NCBI GenBank assembly: GCA_030830285.1
Contig: JAURNF010000271.1
Span: forward strand, 1-14,590
Reading direction: 5' to 3'
From: Candidatus Kapaibacterium sp.
GTDB taxonomy: Bacteria; Bacteroidota; Ignavibacteria; Kapaibacteriales; Kapaibacteriaceae
Length of the DNA stretch: 14,590 bases
The number at the start of each line of letters is the position of its first letter. Within the stretch, counting starts at the first letter, position 1. The notes beneath the pieces are model-generated. The model did not search any database, was not told the DNA's origin, and saw nothing but the letters and a program-made list of their open reading frames with translations. Of the stretch, positions 1 through 7,962 are shown in pieces. The position numbers and the translations under genes are program-made.

Positions 1-1277
1 ATTTCGAGGAGTACATCGCGCTGCTGCGGAGTAATGGGCATTGAAAGCATGAGACGAGCCATGTCTTCAACCACCTTCACTGCATCCTGCGGATTTGGGA
101 GTCCGCGCACAACTGCTACTACGTCAGGTGTGAGTTTCTTCCCTGCGGTATCAGTCAACGTTGTTGCCACGCCCGATTGCTTACCATCGATGAAGCTCTC
201 GGCATAGCGCTGCCGCAGCGGGAACGTCGATGTGGTAATCCACGCGTGATGTCCCTGCCAACCTTGAACGGTGGGCGGATAAAACGGCTCCTGTGATAAC
301 CGCGTCATCGACGCAACCACGTATGATCGATCGATGGACATCGCATCGCACATCGCGGCAAGTCCGATCACAAGTTCGGCCGGACTCTTGATGAGCGAGC
401 TCCGTATCGCTGGATCGAAGAACCCCTTCGACGATAGCAATACAGCTAGCACCTTCGAAAGATCGTAGTTGTTTGTCCGCACAAGTGCCGCAACCGCCTC
501 GATGTCCTCGTCGGTTGGATAGTATGTAACGAAGGTGCGTAGCAGCTTCGCTGCTACCCAGCGTGCACAGGCGGGATGATCGAGCGTGATACGCAGCACA
601 TCCTGCCATTCCCACGATCCAGTCTGGCCGAGAATGGTCTTCTCGCCAAGATCGGCAAGCCCGCGCGTGTATGTGCCCTTCAAGCCAGTGATTCTCCAAC
701 CCGTGAAGGCGCGCGATGCTTCAACAATATCCTGTTCCGTGTAATTACCTACCCCAAGCGTAAACAGTTCGAACCACTCGCGCGCAAAATTCTCGTTGGG
801 GTTGCCCTTGATACTCTGATCGCCGTTAAGGTACCTGAGCATCGCTGGGTCGGCGATGATCCCTGTTGCAAGCGCTCGGAAGTCGTAGGCGTTAGCTCGG
901 AGCATGCGACTTTGTCCTACCATCCACTGCGCATAGTACGCTGTGATGTAGTCGGTCGTAAAGGTGTTGTGCCAGAGCATCACCATGCGCTCACGCAACG
1001 AACCTCGCGTGATGGCAATGTTCGCCCACCACTGTTGCAGCTCGGGCCACAATTTTGCAGCCATTGCGAAGTCAGTCACCTCTGGAGGTTGATTCGCCCA
1101 TGCTGGCTCGGCAGGTGCAGACTCGGGGACATTCAACAGCGATGCAACCACTGCAGTAGCCGACTGTCCTACCCGCTGGGTGATGCCATCCCAAGTGGCA
1201 CCAAGCGTGGTGCGCCGCAGAAGGTGCGCAGCGTCTTCGAATGTTAGCGGCGTAGTATGTGGTGATAAATCAATCAT
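1..1277 (-). CDS. DUF1800 family protein (C-terminus beyond left edge)
   Basis: The reading frame opens with ATG at 1277 and stays open to the left edge, giving 425 residues without a stop, so the 3' end is missing. Recognisable DUF1800 (PF08811) landmarks are HLLRRTTLGAT near residues 18-28, RERMVMLWHNTFTT at 95-108, and the family signature GNPNENFAREWFELFTLGVG at 158-177, followed by an FTGWRITG segment at 191-198. A GAGGGG ribosome-binding-like stretch sits 3-4 bases before the ATG. No N-terminal signal peptide is obvious. The biochemical role of DUF1800 is not established; genes of this family often lie next to DUF1501 genes, and here the downstream neighbour is outside the window. It is divergently arranged with the YfhO-like gene, 78 bp apart. 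Family assignment is firm; function is unknown. Confidence 0.88.
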   Translation of the reverse strand, partial: MIDLSPHTTPLTFEDAAHLLRRTTLGATWDGITQRVGQSATAVVASLLNVPESAPAEPAWANQPPEVTDFAMAAKLWPELQQWWANIAITRGSLRERMVMLWHNTFTTDYITAYYAQWMVGQSRMLRANAYDFRALATGIIADPAMLRYLNGDQSIKGNPNENFAREWFELFTLGVGNYTEQDIVEASRAFTGWRITGLKGTYTRGLADLGEKTILGQTGSWEWQDVLRITLDHPACARWVAAKLLRTFVTYYPTDEDIEAVAALVRTNNYDLSKVLAVLLSSKGFFDPAIRSSLIKSPAELVIGLAAMCDAMSIDRSYVVASMTRLSQEPFYPPTVQGWQGHHAWITTSTFPLRQRYAESFIDGKQSGVATTLTDTAGKKLTPDVVAVVRGLPNPQDAVKVVEDMARLMLSMPITPQQRDVLLE

Positions 1278-1292
1278 GCACCCCTCGCTGAC

Positions 1293-1320
1293 TTGTGATG
1301 CTGGAACATACGTACTTTTG
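1293..1320 (+). promoter_or_regulatory. Putative Bacteroidota-type promoter of the YfhO-like operon
   Basis: TACTTTTG at 1313-1320 matches the Bacteroidota -7 consensus TAnnTTTG exactly. A CTTG/TTG at 1292-1295 lies 17 bases upstream and is a partial -33 element. Transcription would begin roughly at 1325, leaving about 30 bases of leader. The leader contains GGAG at 1344-1347, eight bases before the ATG at 1356. The call rests on consensus match and position only. Confidence 0.5.
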
Positions 1321-1355
1321 CCAACAGTCATCCATCTCACTACGGAGCCGTATTC

Positions 1356-3899
1356 ATGGCATCACCTGCCACGTCTCGCACCTCGAACGACTCATCTGAA
1401 TTGTGGAAGAATGCACTCGCCTATGGCGGCATCTTCCTCGCCGTTGTTGTCTTCTTTGCCGACGCGTTGTTTGGCGGAAAGAACTTCATGAGCGGAGGCG
1501 ACAACCTTGCCTTCTACTCGTTCGTTCCGTACCTCGAAGAAGCAAAGAATGCGGGCGAGTTCCCTCTTTGGATGCCCTATATCTTTTCGGGCATGCCATC
1601 GCTTGCGTCGTTCCTTGCCGCCGGCGATCGCTCGTGGGATATGCTCGGACAGCTCCTGTTTGCAATTCCGCGCATCCTTGGCGATGCAACAGGCAACGAT
1701 ACGTGGCGCTTGGCCATGTGGTACACGATCTATGGCTGGGGTGTGTATACGCTGATGCGTGTGAAGGGACACGATCGATTGATCGGCGTGTTCTCGTCAC
1801 TGGCTGCAGTGTTTAGCACGTTCGTGATTGTGTGGATCATGATCGGACACAGCACAAAGCCTGTGTCGATGGCTACACTTCCGTGGATTCTCCTCGCCCT
1901 TGAACGTCTCCGTGAACGCTTCACGCTGGCGAATCTGTTCTTGTTGATCCTCCCTCTCGTGGTGCTCGTTACAGCAACACACCCGCAGATGATGTTCTAC
2001 ATCGGATGCGCAACGGCACTCTACATGGTCACAGAGCTCGTTGCACGTGCCATCTCAAAGCAGGGCTGGCTTGATGTGGTGAAGGCAGGGGGCGGACTCG
2101 CCATCGCTGGTGTGATCGCGCTTGGTATGCACGCGGATATGTTCCTCGCTACACGCGAGTACACACCGGAATCAACGCGTGGCTCTGCACCACTGGTGCA
2201 ATCACAAACACAGCAAGTGGATCAAACCGGTGGCAACGATTACGAATACGCCACCAACTGGTCATTCTCTCCCGAAGAAACACTGACGTTCCTGATCCCG
2301 AACTACTATGGCTTCGGTAATCTGGGTGTAACAGCACCTGGCTCGAAGAAGGAACAACGCGACAATCTCTATTGGGGTCAGATGCCCTTCACAGATGCCG
2401 CGAACTACATGGGCATCGGCGTTCTCCTGCTGGCCATCATCGGCGCATGGAACTACCGTCGCGATCCGTTCGTGATCTTCCTGATCGTCACGGGTGTATT
2501 CTCTCTGCTGCTCTCCTTCGGAAAGAACGCGCCACTCTTGTACGACATCTTCTATCACGGCGTACCGGCGTTTAATAAGTTCCGAGCCCCTTCCATGGCG
2601 CTCTGCTTGTTGCAGTTCGCCGTGCCGGTCCTCGCTGGCTACGGACTTGCATCGCTCGTGTCGTGGCACGGTGCTTCGTCAACCGAGAACAAGCAACGCG
2701 TGAAGGTTCTTGCAATCGCAAGCGCTGCAGCGATCGCCTTCGTGCTGTTTATGTCGACAGGCGAAACATCGTACACAACAAAGGTGTCGAACGCGATCGA
2801 CGAAAAGGTCGATGGACAAACACGCTCGAATCCGCAGTACATCAGCTATCGCAATGATCGCGCCGAGCTCACGTTTTCGGAGATGAGTAGCGACGCACGA
2901 ACAAGCGCGCTGGTGCTTGCAGCATTCGCACTTCTGGTGATCCTCGTTGTGCGCGGCACAGTAACGCCACAGATCGCAATGTCTGTGTTCATCCTGCTCC
3001 TCGTGGTCGATCTCTGGCGCGTGGACAAGCGTCCATACGAGCCGCAAAAGGGCACACCCGAGAAGAACGTGTTCGAGTCGCGCGGCGACCTCGTGAACTT
3101 TATCACAACGAATGTGAAGGGGGCTCGCATCGCCGACCTCACACGGATGCCAACGCCGAACTGGTGGGCGTACCACTTCGTTGAACACGTGCATGGGTAC
3201 TCGTCAGCAAAGCTTCGCATCTATCAGGACATGCTTGATGTCGCCGGACCTGGTCCGGGACGCGAGCCAATGCCGGGCAACTCGGCGATCTACAACCCAT
3301 TCTTGTGGGACATGTTGAATGTGAAGTACATCATCGTCGATCAGCCGCTGTATCAGAACGTTGCGCCGGTGTTTCAATCGTCCGACGGACAAACCTTGGT
3401 GTATGAGAATCGCTCGATGCTTCCACGTGCATGGTTCGTCGACACGCTCCGCGTTGAGGCAAACCCACGCACGGTGTTGAACCACCTCCGCGATGGAGAT
3501 TTTAATGCGCGCACAACAGCATTTGTTGCCGAGCCACTCTCTGTGCAACCAGGTGTTGATTCAACTGCAACCGTGCGCGTGGAACCACGCGCAAGCAATC
3601 AAGCAATGAAGATTGCCACAACGTCAACTACTTCCCGCTTGTTGGTTGCAAGCGAAGTGTACTACGACGAATGGCATGCATACGTTGATGGTACCGAAGC
3701 ACCGATGGTGAAGGTTAACAACCTTCTGCGCGGTGTTGTTGTGCCTGCTGGCTCGCACACGGTGGAGTTCCGTTTCGAGAGTCCATCGTTTGCACAAGGT
3801 CGTACGATTAGCATCGCATCAAATCTTGCGGCTGCACTGATTGGCTTGGCCGGACTCGGCATGTGGCTGAAGCGTCGGAAGGAGCATGCTGCTGCATGA
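1356..3899 (+). CDS. YfhO-like polytopic membrane protein (GT-C type)
   Basis: An 847-residue integral membrane protein resembling the YfhO family (PF09586). In Bacillus YfhO takes part in glycosylating lipoteichoic acid; Bacteroidota-type homologues are uncharacterised and the substrate here is unknown. A first membrane helix at about 21-40 is followed by an extracytoplasmic GGDN motif (Asp49), as expected of GT-C glycosyltransferases. A PLWMPYIFSGMP segment follows at 70-81, then many further helices to about residue 560, with an HPQMMFY motif at 209-215. The last third is a soluble domain closing with a beta-rich segment and a final helix plus the basic tail KRRKEHAAA. The start is supported by GGAG eight bases upstream. 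It is the first gene of an operon, and its TGA overlaps the next ATG as ATGA. Family call good, enzymatic role inferred. Confidence 0.82.
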   Translation: MASPATSRTSNDSSELWKNALAYGGIFLAVVVFFADALFGGKNFMSGGDNLAFYSFVPYLEEAKNAGEFPLWMPYIFSGMPSLASFLAAGDRSWDMLGQLLFAIPRILGDATGNDTWRLAMWYTIYGWGVYTLMRVKGHDRLIGVFSSLAAVFSTFVIVWIMIGHSTKPVSMATLPWILLALERLRERFTLANLFLLILPLVVLVTATHPQMMFYIGCATALYMVTELVARAISKQGWLDVVKAGGGLAIAGVIALGMHADMFLATREYTPESTRGSAPLVQSQTQQVDQTGGNDYEYATNWSFSPEETLTFLIPNYYGFGNLGVTAPGSKKEQRDNLYWGQMPFTDAANYMGIGVLLLAIIGAWNYRRDPFVIFLIVTGVFSLLLSFGKNAPLLYDIFYHGVPAFNKFRAPSMALCLLQFAVPVLAGYGLASLVSWHGASSTENKQRVKVLAIASAAAIAFVLFMSTGETSYTTKVSNAIDEKVDGQTRSNPQYISYRNDRAELTFSEMSSDARTSALVLAAFALLVILVVRGTVTPQIAMSVFILLLVVDLWRVDKRPYEPQKGTPEKNVFESRGDLVNFITTNVKGARIADLTRMPTPNWWAYHFVEHVHGYSSAKLRIYQDMLDVAGPGPGREPMPGNSAIYNPFLWDMLNVKYIIVDQPLYQNVAPVFQSSDGQTLVYENRSMLPRAWFVDTLRVEANPRTVLNHLRDGDFNARTTAFVAEPLSVQPGVDSTATVRVEPRASNQAMKIATTSTTSRLLVASEVYYDEWHAYVDGTEAPMVKVNNLLRGVVVPAGSHTVEFRFESPSFAQGRTISIASNLAAALIGLAGLGMWLKRRKEHAAA

Positions 3900-4504
3900 C
3901 CAACCGCACAACACTTATCGAACGTGCGCAACACGCATCGTCAACAGGTTCGCCGATTGAGTTTACTGACGAAGAGCTTGCATCAATGTCGGAAGAGGAT
4001 GCGGCTGCGTTGATCGAGCAGTTCGGTTCAACAACGCTGATGCTCCTGCCTTCGCACGAGCGCGCATTTCACGACTGGCTGCGCGAAGCCGAACCACCGG
4101 TGTGGAATGATCTTTGGTCAGAAGCTCCCGAGCAACTCTACGCCGTGTCGCTCGCGTTTCTGCCTGAGTTTCGCGGCACTGGTACGGAAGGAGCCTTCCC
4201 TATTTGCGATCTGCAGACCGTTGACAATTACTTCTTCACGCCCGACATGTTGTTGGATCGTGAATCAACGGATTTCGTCGAAGCAGTACGCTCGCGATTT
4301 CTTGCGGGTGGCTCACTGTCGCCCGAGCAAGCACTTACGGTTGAGATCTCGACCGGTCCGATGGATATCTGGCATTTCGCGTATCGACGTGGCGTCGATC
4401 TCGCACGCGCGAAGAAGGCCGTAGCATCACTCGTTGAAGATCGCATCGTTGTGCACGTACCAAAGGCAGAGCACCTGTCGACGTTCTTCGGAGCTGAGGA
4501 GTAA
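3896..4504 (+). CDS. Unrecognised 202-aa soluble protein between YfhO-like gene and lysC
   Basis: I do not recognise a named family. The start is taken at ATG 3896 because it overlaps the upstream stop as ATGA and has GGAG 11 bases before it; an in-frame ATG at 3863 would lie deep inside the upstream gene. The protein is acidic, has no signal peptide or membrane helix, and looks well folded. Residues 24-44 form an acidic helix. A central stretch at 87-112 reads AFLPEFRGTGTEGAFPICDL and continues into TVDNY. Residues 142-188 alternate helices and a strand in a way that could be a winged-helix-like unit (weak inference). Its stop TAA shares one base with the lysC ATG (TAATG), so it is probably translated together with aspartokinase. 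Real gene: confident. Function: unknown. Confidence 0.8.
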   Translation: MTNRTTLIERAQHASSTGSPIEFTDEELASMSEEDAAALIEQFGSTTLMLLPSHERAFHDWLREAEPPVWNDLWSEAPEQLYAVSLAFLPEFRGTGTEGAFPICDLQTVDNYFFTPDMLLDRESTDFVEAVRSRFLAGGSLSPEQALTVEISTGPMDIWHFAYRRGVDLARAKKAVASLVEDRIVVHVPKAEHLSTFFGAEE

Positions 4505-5802
4505 TGCTGGTCGCAAAGTTCGGTGGCACATCTGTTCGCGACGCACATGCGATGCAACAGGTCGTACGCATTCTCAGCAGTCGGGTAGCCGAACATGGAT
4601 CCGTCATCGCTGTTGCTTCAGCCACGTCGGGCACAACCAATACGCTTCTCACACTTGCAGCGCAACGCGATGCTGAAGCCGAACGCGACTGTCGCTTACG
4701 TCACCATGCGATCATCGACGAAGCTATATCGGTCACGAGCGAAGCACATGCGCGAGTCGACGAGCTCTTCGACGAGCTTGCAACGTATCTCGACGCACTT
4801 GCGATTCTTGGTGAGTGCACAGATGAATCACGCGATACGGTAGTGTCATTCGGTGAGCGTCTGAGCACGACCATTCTGCATGCATTATGCGTGCACAATG
4901 GCATCAACACGGCGTTGGTGGATGCGCGCGCGCTGATTCGCACTGACGCGAGGTATGGGAGCGCGGGCGTCGACATGTCGACGACGCGTACACAGTGCGC
5001 ATCGCTACGCACCACCGATGCGCAGCTCATCATTACGCAAGGCTTCATCGGCGCAACAGTCGACCATCGCACAACAACGCTTGGTCGCGGAGGGTCAGAC
5101 TACACTGCTGCGATTCTTGGCTGGGCATGCGATGCAACGGCGATCGAGATATGGACGGACGTTAGCGGCATCTATACGTGCGACCCACGTGTGATCCCTG
5201 CTGCAACACCAATCCCAACGCTTGGCTTCCAACATGTGCGTGAGTTAGCGCTCTACGGCGCGAAGGTCGTGCACCCCGAAACGATCATGCCTGCGGTGTC
5301 TGCCGCGATCCCTGTTCGTATCCTCAACACGTTTGCTCCAACCGAGCCGGGTACGACGATTGTTCCTGACCCAACGCCGAGCGATGCACATATCGTTGCT
5401 GTGTCGATGCTTCGCGATTGTCGCCATGTGCTTGCGTCTAGCACTGTCCTGGCGCGTATGCGCGCAGCGGGTGGACTCGACGGTGCGGTGGTTGTAGGTG
5501 CCGATGCGATCGATAGCGGAGCACTGGTTGTTCGCTGCACAACGATGGAACACGCACAGGCATTTACAGCATTGTGTGAGGCACATGATCTTCATGCTAC
5601 CCCATGTGGTGTATTGGCCGTGTGCAGCACGGGAGAATGGACGTCGGACCAGATAGCGCGTGTAATGCAGCAGCTCGATGGATGCCACGTACGTACCGTG
5701 ACGTCGGGCGCTACGCATACGTCACTGCTTGTCGTCCTTGACGAACGCGACGTCGTGCACGGCGCTGAGCGCATTCACGCGGAGATTACTCGTCGTCGCT
5801 AA
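4504..5802 (+). CDS. lysC: Aspartokinase (aspartate kinase, monofunctional)
   Basis: Phosphorylates L-aspartate with ATP, the first step towards lysine (and diaminopimelate), threonine and methionine. The 432-residue protein starts with the kinase signature KFGGTSV at 5-11. It carries VSFGERLS at 114-121, the substrate/nucleotide segment TLGRGGSDYTAA at 192-203, WTDVSGIYTCDPR at 217-229 and YGAKVVHPETIMPA at 251-264. About 135 residues after this form the expected tandem ACT regulatory region, so feedback inhibition by an end product is likely, though which one cannot be read off. Motif spacing follows the E. coli LysC/ThrA type rather than the two-subunit Bacillus type. No homoserine dehydrogenase domain is attached. 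The ATG overlaps the previous stop by one base. The 3' end overlaps the oppositely oriented plsY by 17 bp. Confidence 0.95.
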   Translation: MLVAKFGGTSVRDAHAMQQVVRILSSRVAEHGSVIAVASATSGTTNTLLTLAAQRDAEAERDCRLRHHAIIDEAISVTSEAHARVDELFDELATYLDALAILGECTDESRDTVVSFGERLSTTILHALCVHNGINTALVDARALIRTDARYGSAGVDMSTTRTQCASLRTTDAQLIITQGFIGATVDHRTTTLGRGGSDYTAAILGWACDATAIEIWTDVSGIYTCDPRVIPAATPIPTLGFQHVRELALYGAKVVHPETIMPAVSAAIPVRILNTFAPTEPGTTIVPDPTPSDAHIVAVSMLRDCRHVLASSTVLARMRAAGGLDGAVVVGADAIDSGALVVRCTTMEHAQAFTALCEAHDLHATPCGVLAVCSTGEWTSDQIARVMQQLDGCHVRTVTSGATHTSLLVVLDERDVVHGAERIHAEITRRR

Positions 5803-6424
5803 ACCCTGACGTGCGAAGAAACTCTCGCACTGGCTCAATCTGTCGCACGAACAAGACGAAACACACTGCCGCGATCAAAACGCGCATTGAAGTTGCATTT
5901 GGAATCACCATGCGCGTGGTCGCTGTCATCGCATTATCGGGCGTACTCCATGCAAGCGCTGCTGCGCCGATACAGGCCACGATCGTTGCGATATGCATGT
6001 TCCGACGCACAACGTAGTACCCCGTTAGATATGCCACACCCCAGATGATGATGAACGCTGGATTAAGCACAGCAAACACACCCAGCGCAGTGGCGAGACC
6101 ACGTCCGCCCTTCCCGCGAAGGAACACATTCCATGCATGCCCCGCCACAACGGCAACGGCCGCGAAGGCTGCAGCATAGAACGAATCTGGATGAAGCCAC
6201 AGCACTGCAGCCATCACTGCAGCACCCTTGAGTGCATCCACTACGGCCACTACGATTCCAAGCGCTGTGCTTCCCGTTACGTCGTACACATTTCGTGCGC
6301 CAACATTGCCGGAGCCTTCTGTTCGAATGTCCTTCCCATTGCGAAGCTTCAATGCAATCCACGCCGTTGGAATACACCCAACCAGATACGCAACAGCGGC
6401 AATCGCTATCAATCCAACAATCAT
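5786..6424 (-). CDS. plsY: Glycerol-3-phosphate acyltransferase PlsY (acyl-phosphate dependent)
   Basis: Transfers an acyl group from acyl-phosphate to sn-glycerol-3-phosphate to make lysophosphatidate, the entry step of membrane lipid synthesis. The 212-residue membrane protein shows motif 1 as IRTEGSGNVGARN at 33-45, with the Arg34 and Ser38 found essential in the family. Motif 2 is GHAWNVFLRGKGGRGLAT at 95-112, the phosphate-binding glycine loop. Motif 3, normally a cytoplasmic RHRxNIxR-like segment near the C-terminus, is strongly altered here to VRQIEPVREF (193-202), lacking the usual His and Asn. Before it lies an extra polar stretch at about 160-181. The ATG overlaps the stop of the upstream permease gene as ATGA, so the two are probably translationally coupled. 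The stop lies within lysC. Confidence 0.9.
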   Translation of the reverse strand: MIVGLIAIAAVAYLVGCIPTAWIALKLRNGKDIRTEGSGNVGARNVYDVTGSTALGIVVAVVDALKGAAVMAAVLWLHPDSFYAAAFAAVAVVAGHAWNVFLRGKGGRGLATALGVFAVLNPAFIIIWGVAYLTGYYVVRRNMHIATIVACIGAAALAWSTPDNAMTATTRMVIPNATSMRVLIAAVCFVLFVRQIEPVREFLRTSGFSDDE

Positions 6425-7290
6425 GATCGAACCCGTAGAAGACGCATTTGAACAGACGACACAGCAAGAAGAATGATGAAGATCAGATACGCAATCGCAC
6501 TCGCATAGCCCATCGAATCCGATTGCTCAAAGGCCTGGTGGTAGACTTCATACACGAGCGTTGTGGTGGATCCGAGTGGACCACCCTTGGTCATGACGTA
6601 GACTTCAACAAAGATCTGGAACGACTTAATGCTGTTGATCACAACAACGAAGAGCATCGTTGAACGCAACATTGGCAGTGTGATCTTCCAGAACTGCTGC
6701 CACCTGCTTGCTCCGGTAAGCTCTGCCGCCTCGTAGAGATCCTTCGGTATTGCCTCCATACCTGCGAGGAACAGCACCATGTAGTATCCCGCTGAGATCC
6801 ACACATCCATTGCCATGATGGCACCTAGCGCTGTGTGTTGATCCAGCAACCATCCATTCGATGGATACGGAATGCCCATCATACCGCACAGCACATTCAC
6901 ATAGCCGTCACGTGCATACAGGTTTGTGAACACCAGCGCAATCACCACGAGCGACGTCACCGATGGCAGGAAGAACGATGCACGGAATACGCTTGCAAGC
7001 TTCGGGTGCTGACGTCGCACGGCGGTTGCAAGCAACAGGGCCAACGCCGTGGTTACGGGCACTGTGCCCACCGTGAACACTGCGGTATTCCACAGTGCCC
7101 GCCAGAACGTTTCGTCAGCAAATGCTCGCGTGTAGTTATCGAACCCTATCAGTGTGATCTCGTTCGTGAGCGTGCGGTACTCCGAGAAACTCAGTACCAA
7201 TGCATACACCAGCGGATATACCCAGAACACGCCAAGTGTCACGAGCCAGGGGGCCAGCAGCGTCCAGTGATAGATGTCGCGCTTCTTCAC
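6421..7290 (-). CDS. ABC transporter permease, MalF/UgpA type
   Basis: A 289-residue inner-membrane permease of the binding-protein-dependent carbohydrate importer family (CUT1, BPD_transp_1). Six hydrophobic segments are visible. The cytoplasmic EAA loop, which contacts the ATPase, is clear: EAAELTGASRWQQFWKITLP spans 187-206. TKGGP followed by STTTLVYEVY near 244-260 is also typical of MalF/UgpA/LacF-like subunits. The start is GTG at 7290, because it overlaps the maf stop as GTGA and is preceded by AGGAG five bases upstream. A longer frame from 7368 would lie inside maf. No second permease, ATPase or binding protein is present in the window, which is unusual for this family. Substrate unknown; glycerol-3-phosphate is a speculative possibility given the coupling to plsY. 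Confidence 0.9.
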   Translation of the reverse strand: MKKRDIYHWTLLAPWLVTLGVFWVYPLVYALVLSFSEYRTLTNEITLIGFDNYTRAFADETFWRALWNTAVFTVGTVPVTTALALLLATAVRRQHPKLASVFRASFFLPSVTSLVVIALVFTNLYARDGYVNVLCGMMGIPYPSNGWLLDQHTALGAIMAMDVWISAGYYMVLFLAGMEAIPKDLYEAAELTGASRWQQFWKITLPMLRSTMLFVVVINSIKSFQIFVEVYVMTKGGPLGSTTTLVYEVYHQAFEQSDSMGYASAIAYLIFIILLAVSSVQMRLLRVRS

Positions 7291-7913
7291 ACGTGCTCCT
7301 GCGCAACGAATGATCGCAGTGTGGTATAGAGCAGTTCGAGCGGCAAACCGACGATGGTGTAGTAGCAACCATGAACCGACGACACGAACACCGCGCCGAA
7401 GTCATCCTGAATGCCGTAGGCACCTGCTTTGTCGAGCGGCGATCCTGTAGCAACGTATGCTGCAATCTCTGCGTCGGACAGCTCACGGAACGTTACGTCG
7501 GTTGCTCGCGACACACAGACATGTCGCGGATGCGCGCTACGTGTAGCGAGGGCAAGTCCGGTGTGCACCGTATGGGTACGACCACTCAGCATGCGGAGCA
7601 TACGATGTGCATCGGCAGCGTCGGTTGGCTTATTGAGCACAATACCATCGAGAACGACCGTTGTGTCCGAGCCAATCACGATCGCATCATGATCGATCAT
7701 TGACGCACCACGTTGCGCCTTGAGCAGCGCCAGGTGCTCGACATACGCCGAGGGCTCACCGTCGGTTGGCACGGCATCTTCATCGACATCAGGCACCACC
7801 GTCGTGAATTCGAAGCCGATGTGCTTGAGCAACGCCGAACGGCGTGGCGACTGCGAGGCAAGCACCAGCGGATACGGCAGATCGAGGAGCGTATTGAGTC
7901 GTAGAGGGTTCAC
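7287..7913 (-). CDS. maf: Maf-type nucleoside triphosphate pyrophosphatase
   Basis: Hydrolyses non-canonical or surplus nucleotides to monophosphate and pyrophosphate in the cytoplasm, a house-cleaning role. The 208-residue protein has every Maf signature: LASQSPRR at 18-25, IGSDTTVV at 80-87 with the metal-binding Asp83, NKP at 94-96, SGRTHTVHTG at 110-119, DKAGAYGIQ at 161-169 and the C-terminal TIVGLPLELL. The DKAGAYGIQ form is that of the YhdE branch, acting on dTTP/UTP and modified uridine nucleotides, rather than the YceF branch. The start codon is GTG at 7913; no ATG lies between it and the catalytic motif. An exact TAnnTTTG box ends five bases before this GTG, so the message may be leaderless. 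The stop overlaps the permease start (GTGA). Confidence 0.93.
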   Translation of the reverse strand: MNPLRLNTLLDLPYPLVLASQSPRRSALLKHIGFEFTTVVPDVDEDAVPTDGEPSAYVEHLALLKAQRGASMIDHDAIVIGSDTTVVLDGIVLNKPTDAADAHRMLRMLSGRTHTVHTGLALATRSAHPRHVCVSRATDVTFRELSDAEIAAYVATGSPLDKAGAYGIQDDFGAVFVSSVHGCYYTIVGLPLELLYTTLRSFVAQEHV

Positions 7914-7918
7914 AGCCC

Positions 7919-7926
7919 CAAAACTA
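7919..7926 (-). promoter_or_regulatory. Putative -7 box directly before maf
   Basis: On the minus strand TAGTTTTG matches the Bacteroidota -7 consensus TAnnTTTG exactly and is followed by GGGCT and then the GTG start of maf. Transcription starting about five to seven bases downstream would fall on or beside the start codon. A -33 element is not convincing: the nearest upstream TTG is 24 bases away. This could give the maf-permease-plsY group its own promoter, separate from the upstream glutathione peroxidase operon. Confidence 0.4.
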
Positions 7927-7962
7927 CGACACGAGTGATTTGCTTTGACACAAGCCTAAGAA

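Noticed and set aside
181..699. 172-codon minus-strand frame
   Set aside because: It overlaps the DUF1800 gene on the same strand in a different phase and shows no domain; the DUF1800 frame is open across the whole stretch.
576..1247. 223-codon open frame on the plus strand opposite the DUF1800 gene
   Set aside because: The minus strand here encodes clear DUF1800 motifs; the plus-strand translation is rich in Cys, Arg and His with no recognisable domain, as expected of an antisense shadow.
2679..3194. 171-codon minus-strand frame inside the YfhO-like gene
   Set aside because: Cys/His-rich composition without motifs; opposite strand of a well-supported membrane protein gene.
3863..3895. Upstream ATG (3863) as start of the 202-aa gene
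   Set aside because: It would add a Cys-rich leader that only reflects the YfhO-like gene read out of frame; ATG 3896 has a coupled overlap and a nearby GGAG.
5811..5830. Hairpin GTGCGA/TCGCAC just after the lysC stop
   Set aside because: Only 6 bp with no T-run on either strand and inside plsY coding sequence; not enough to call a terminator.
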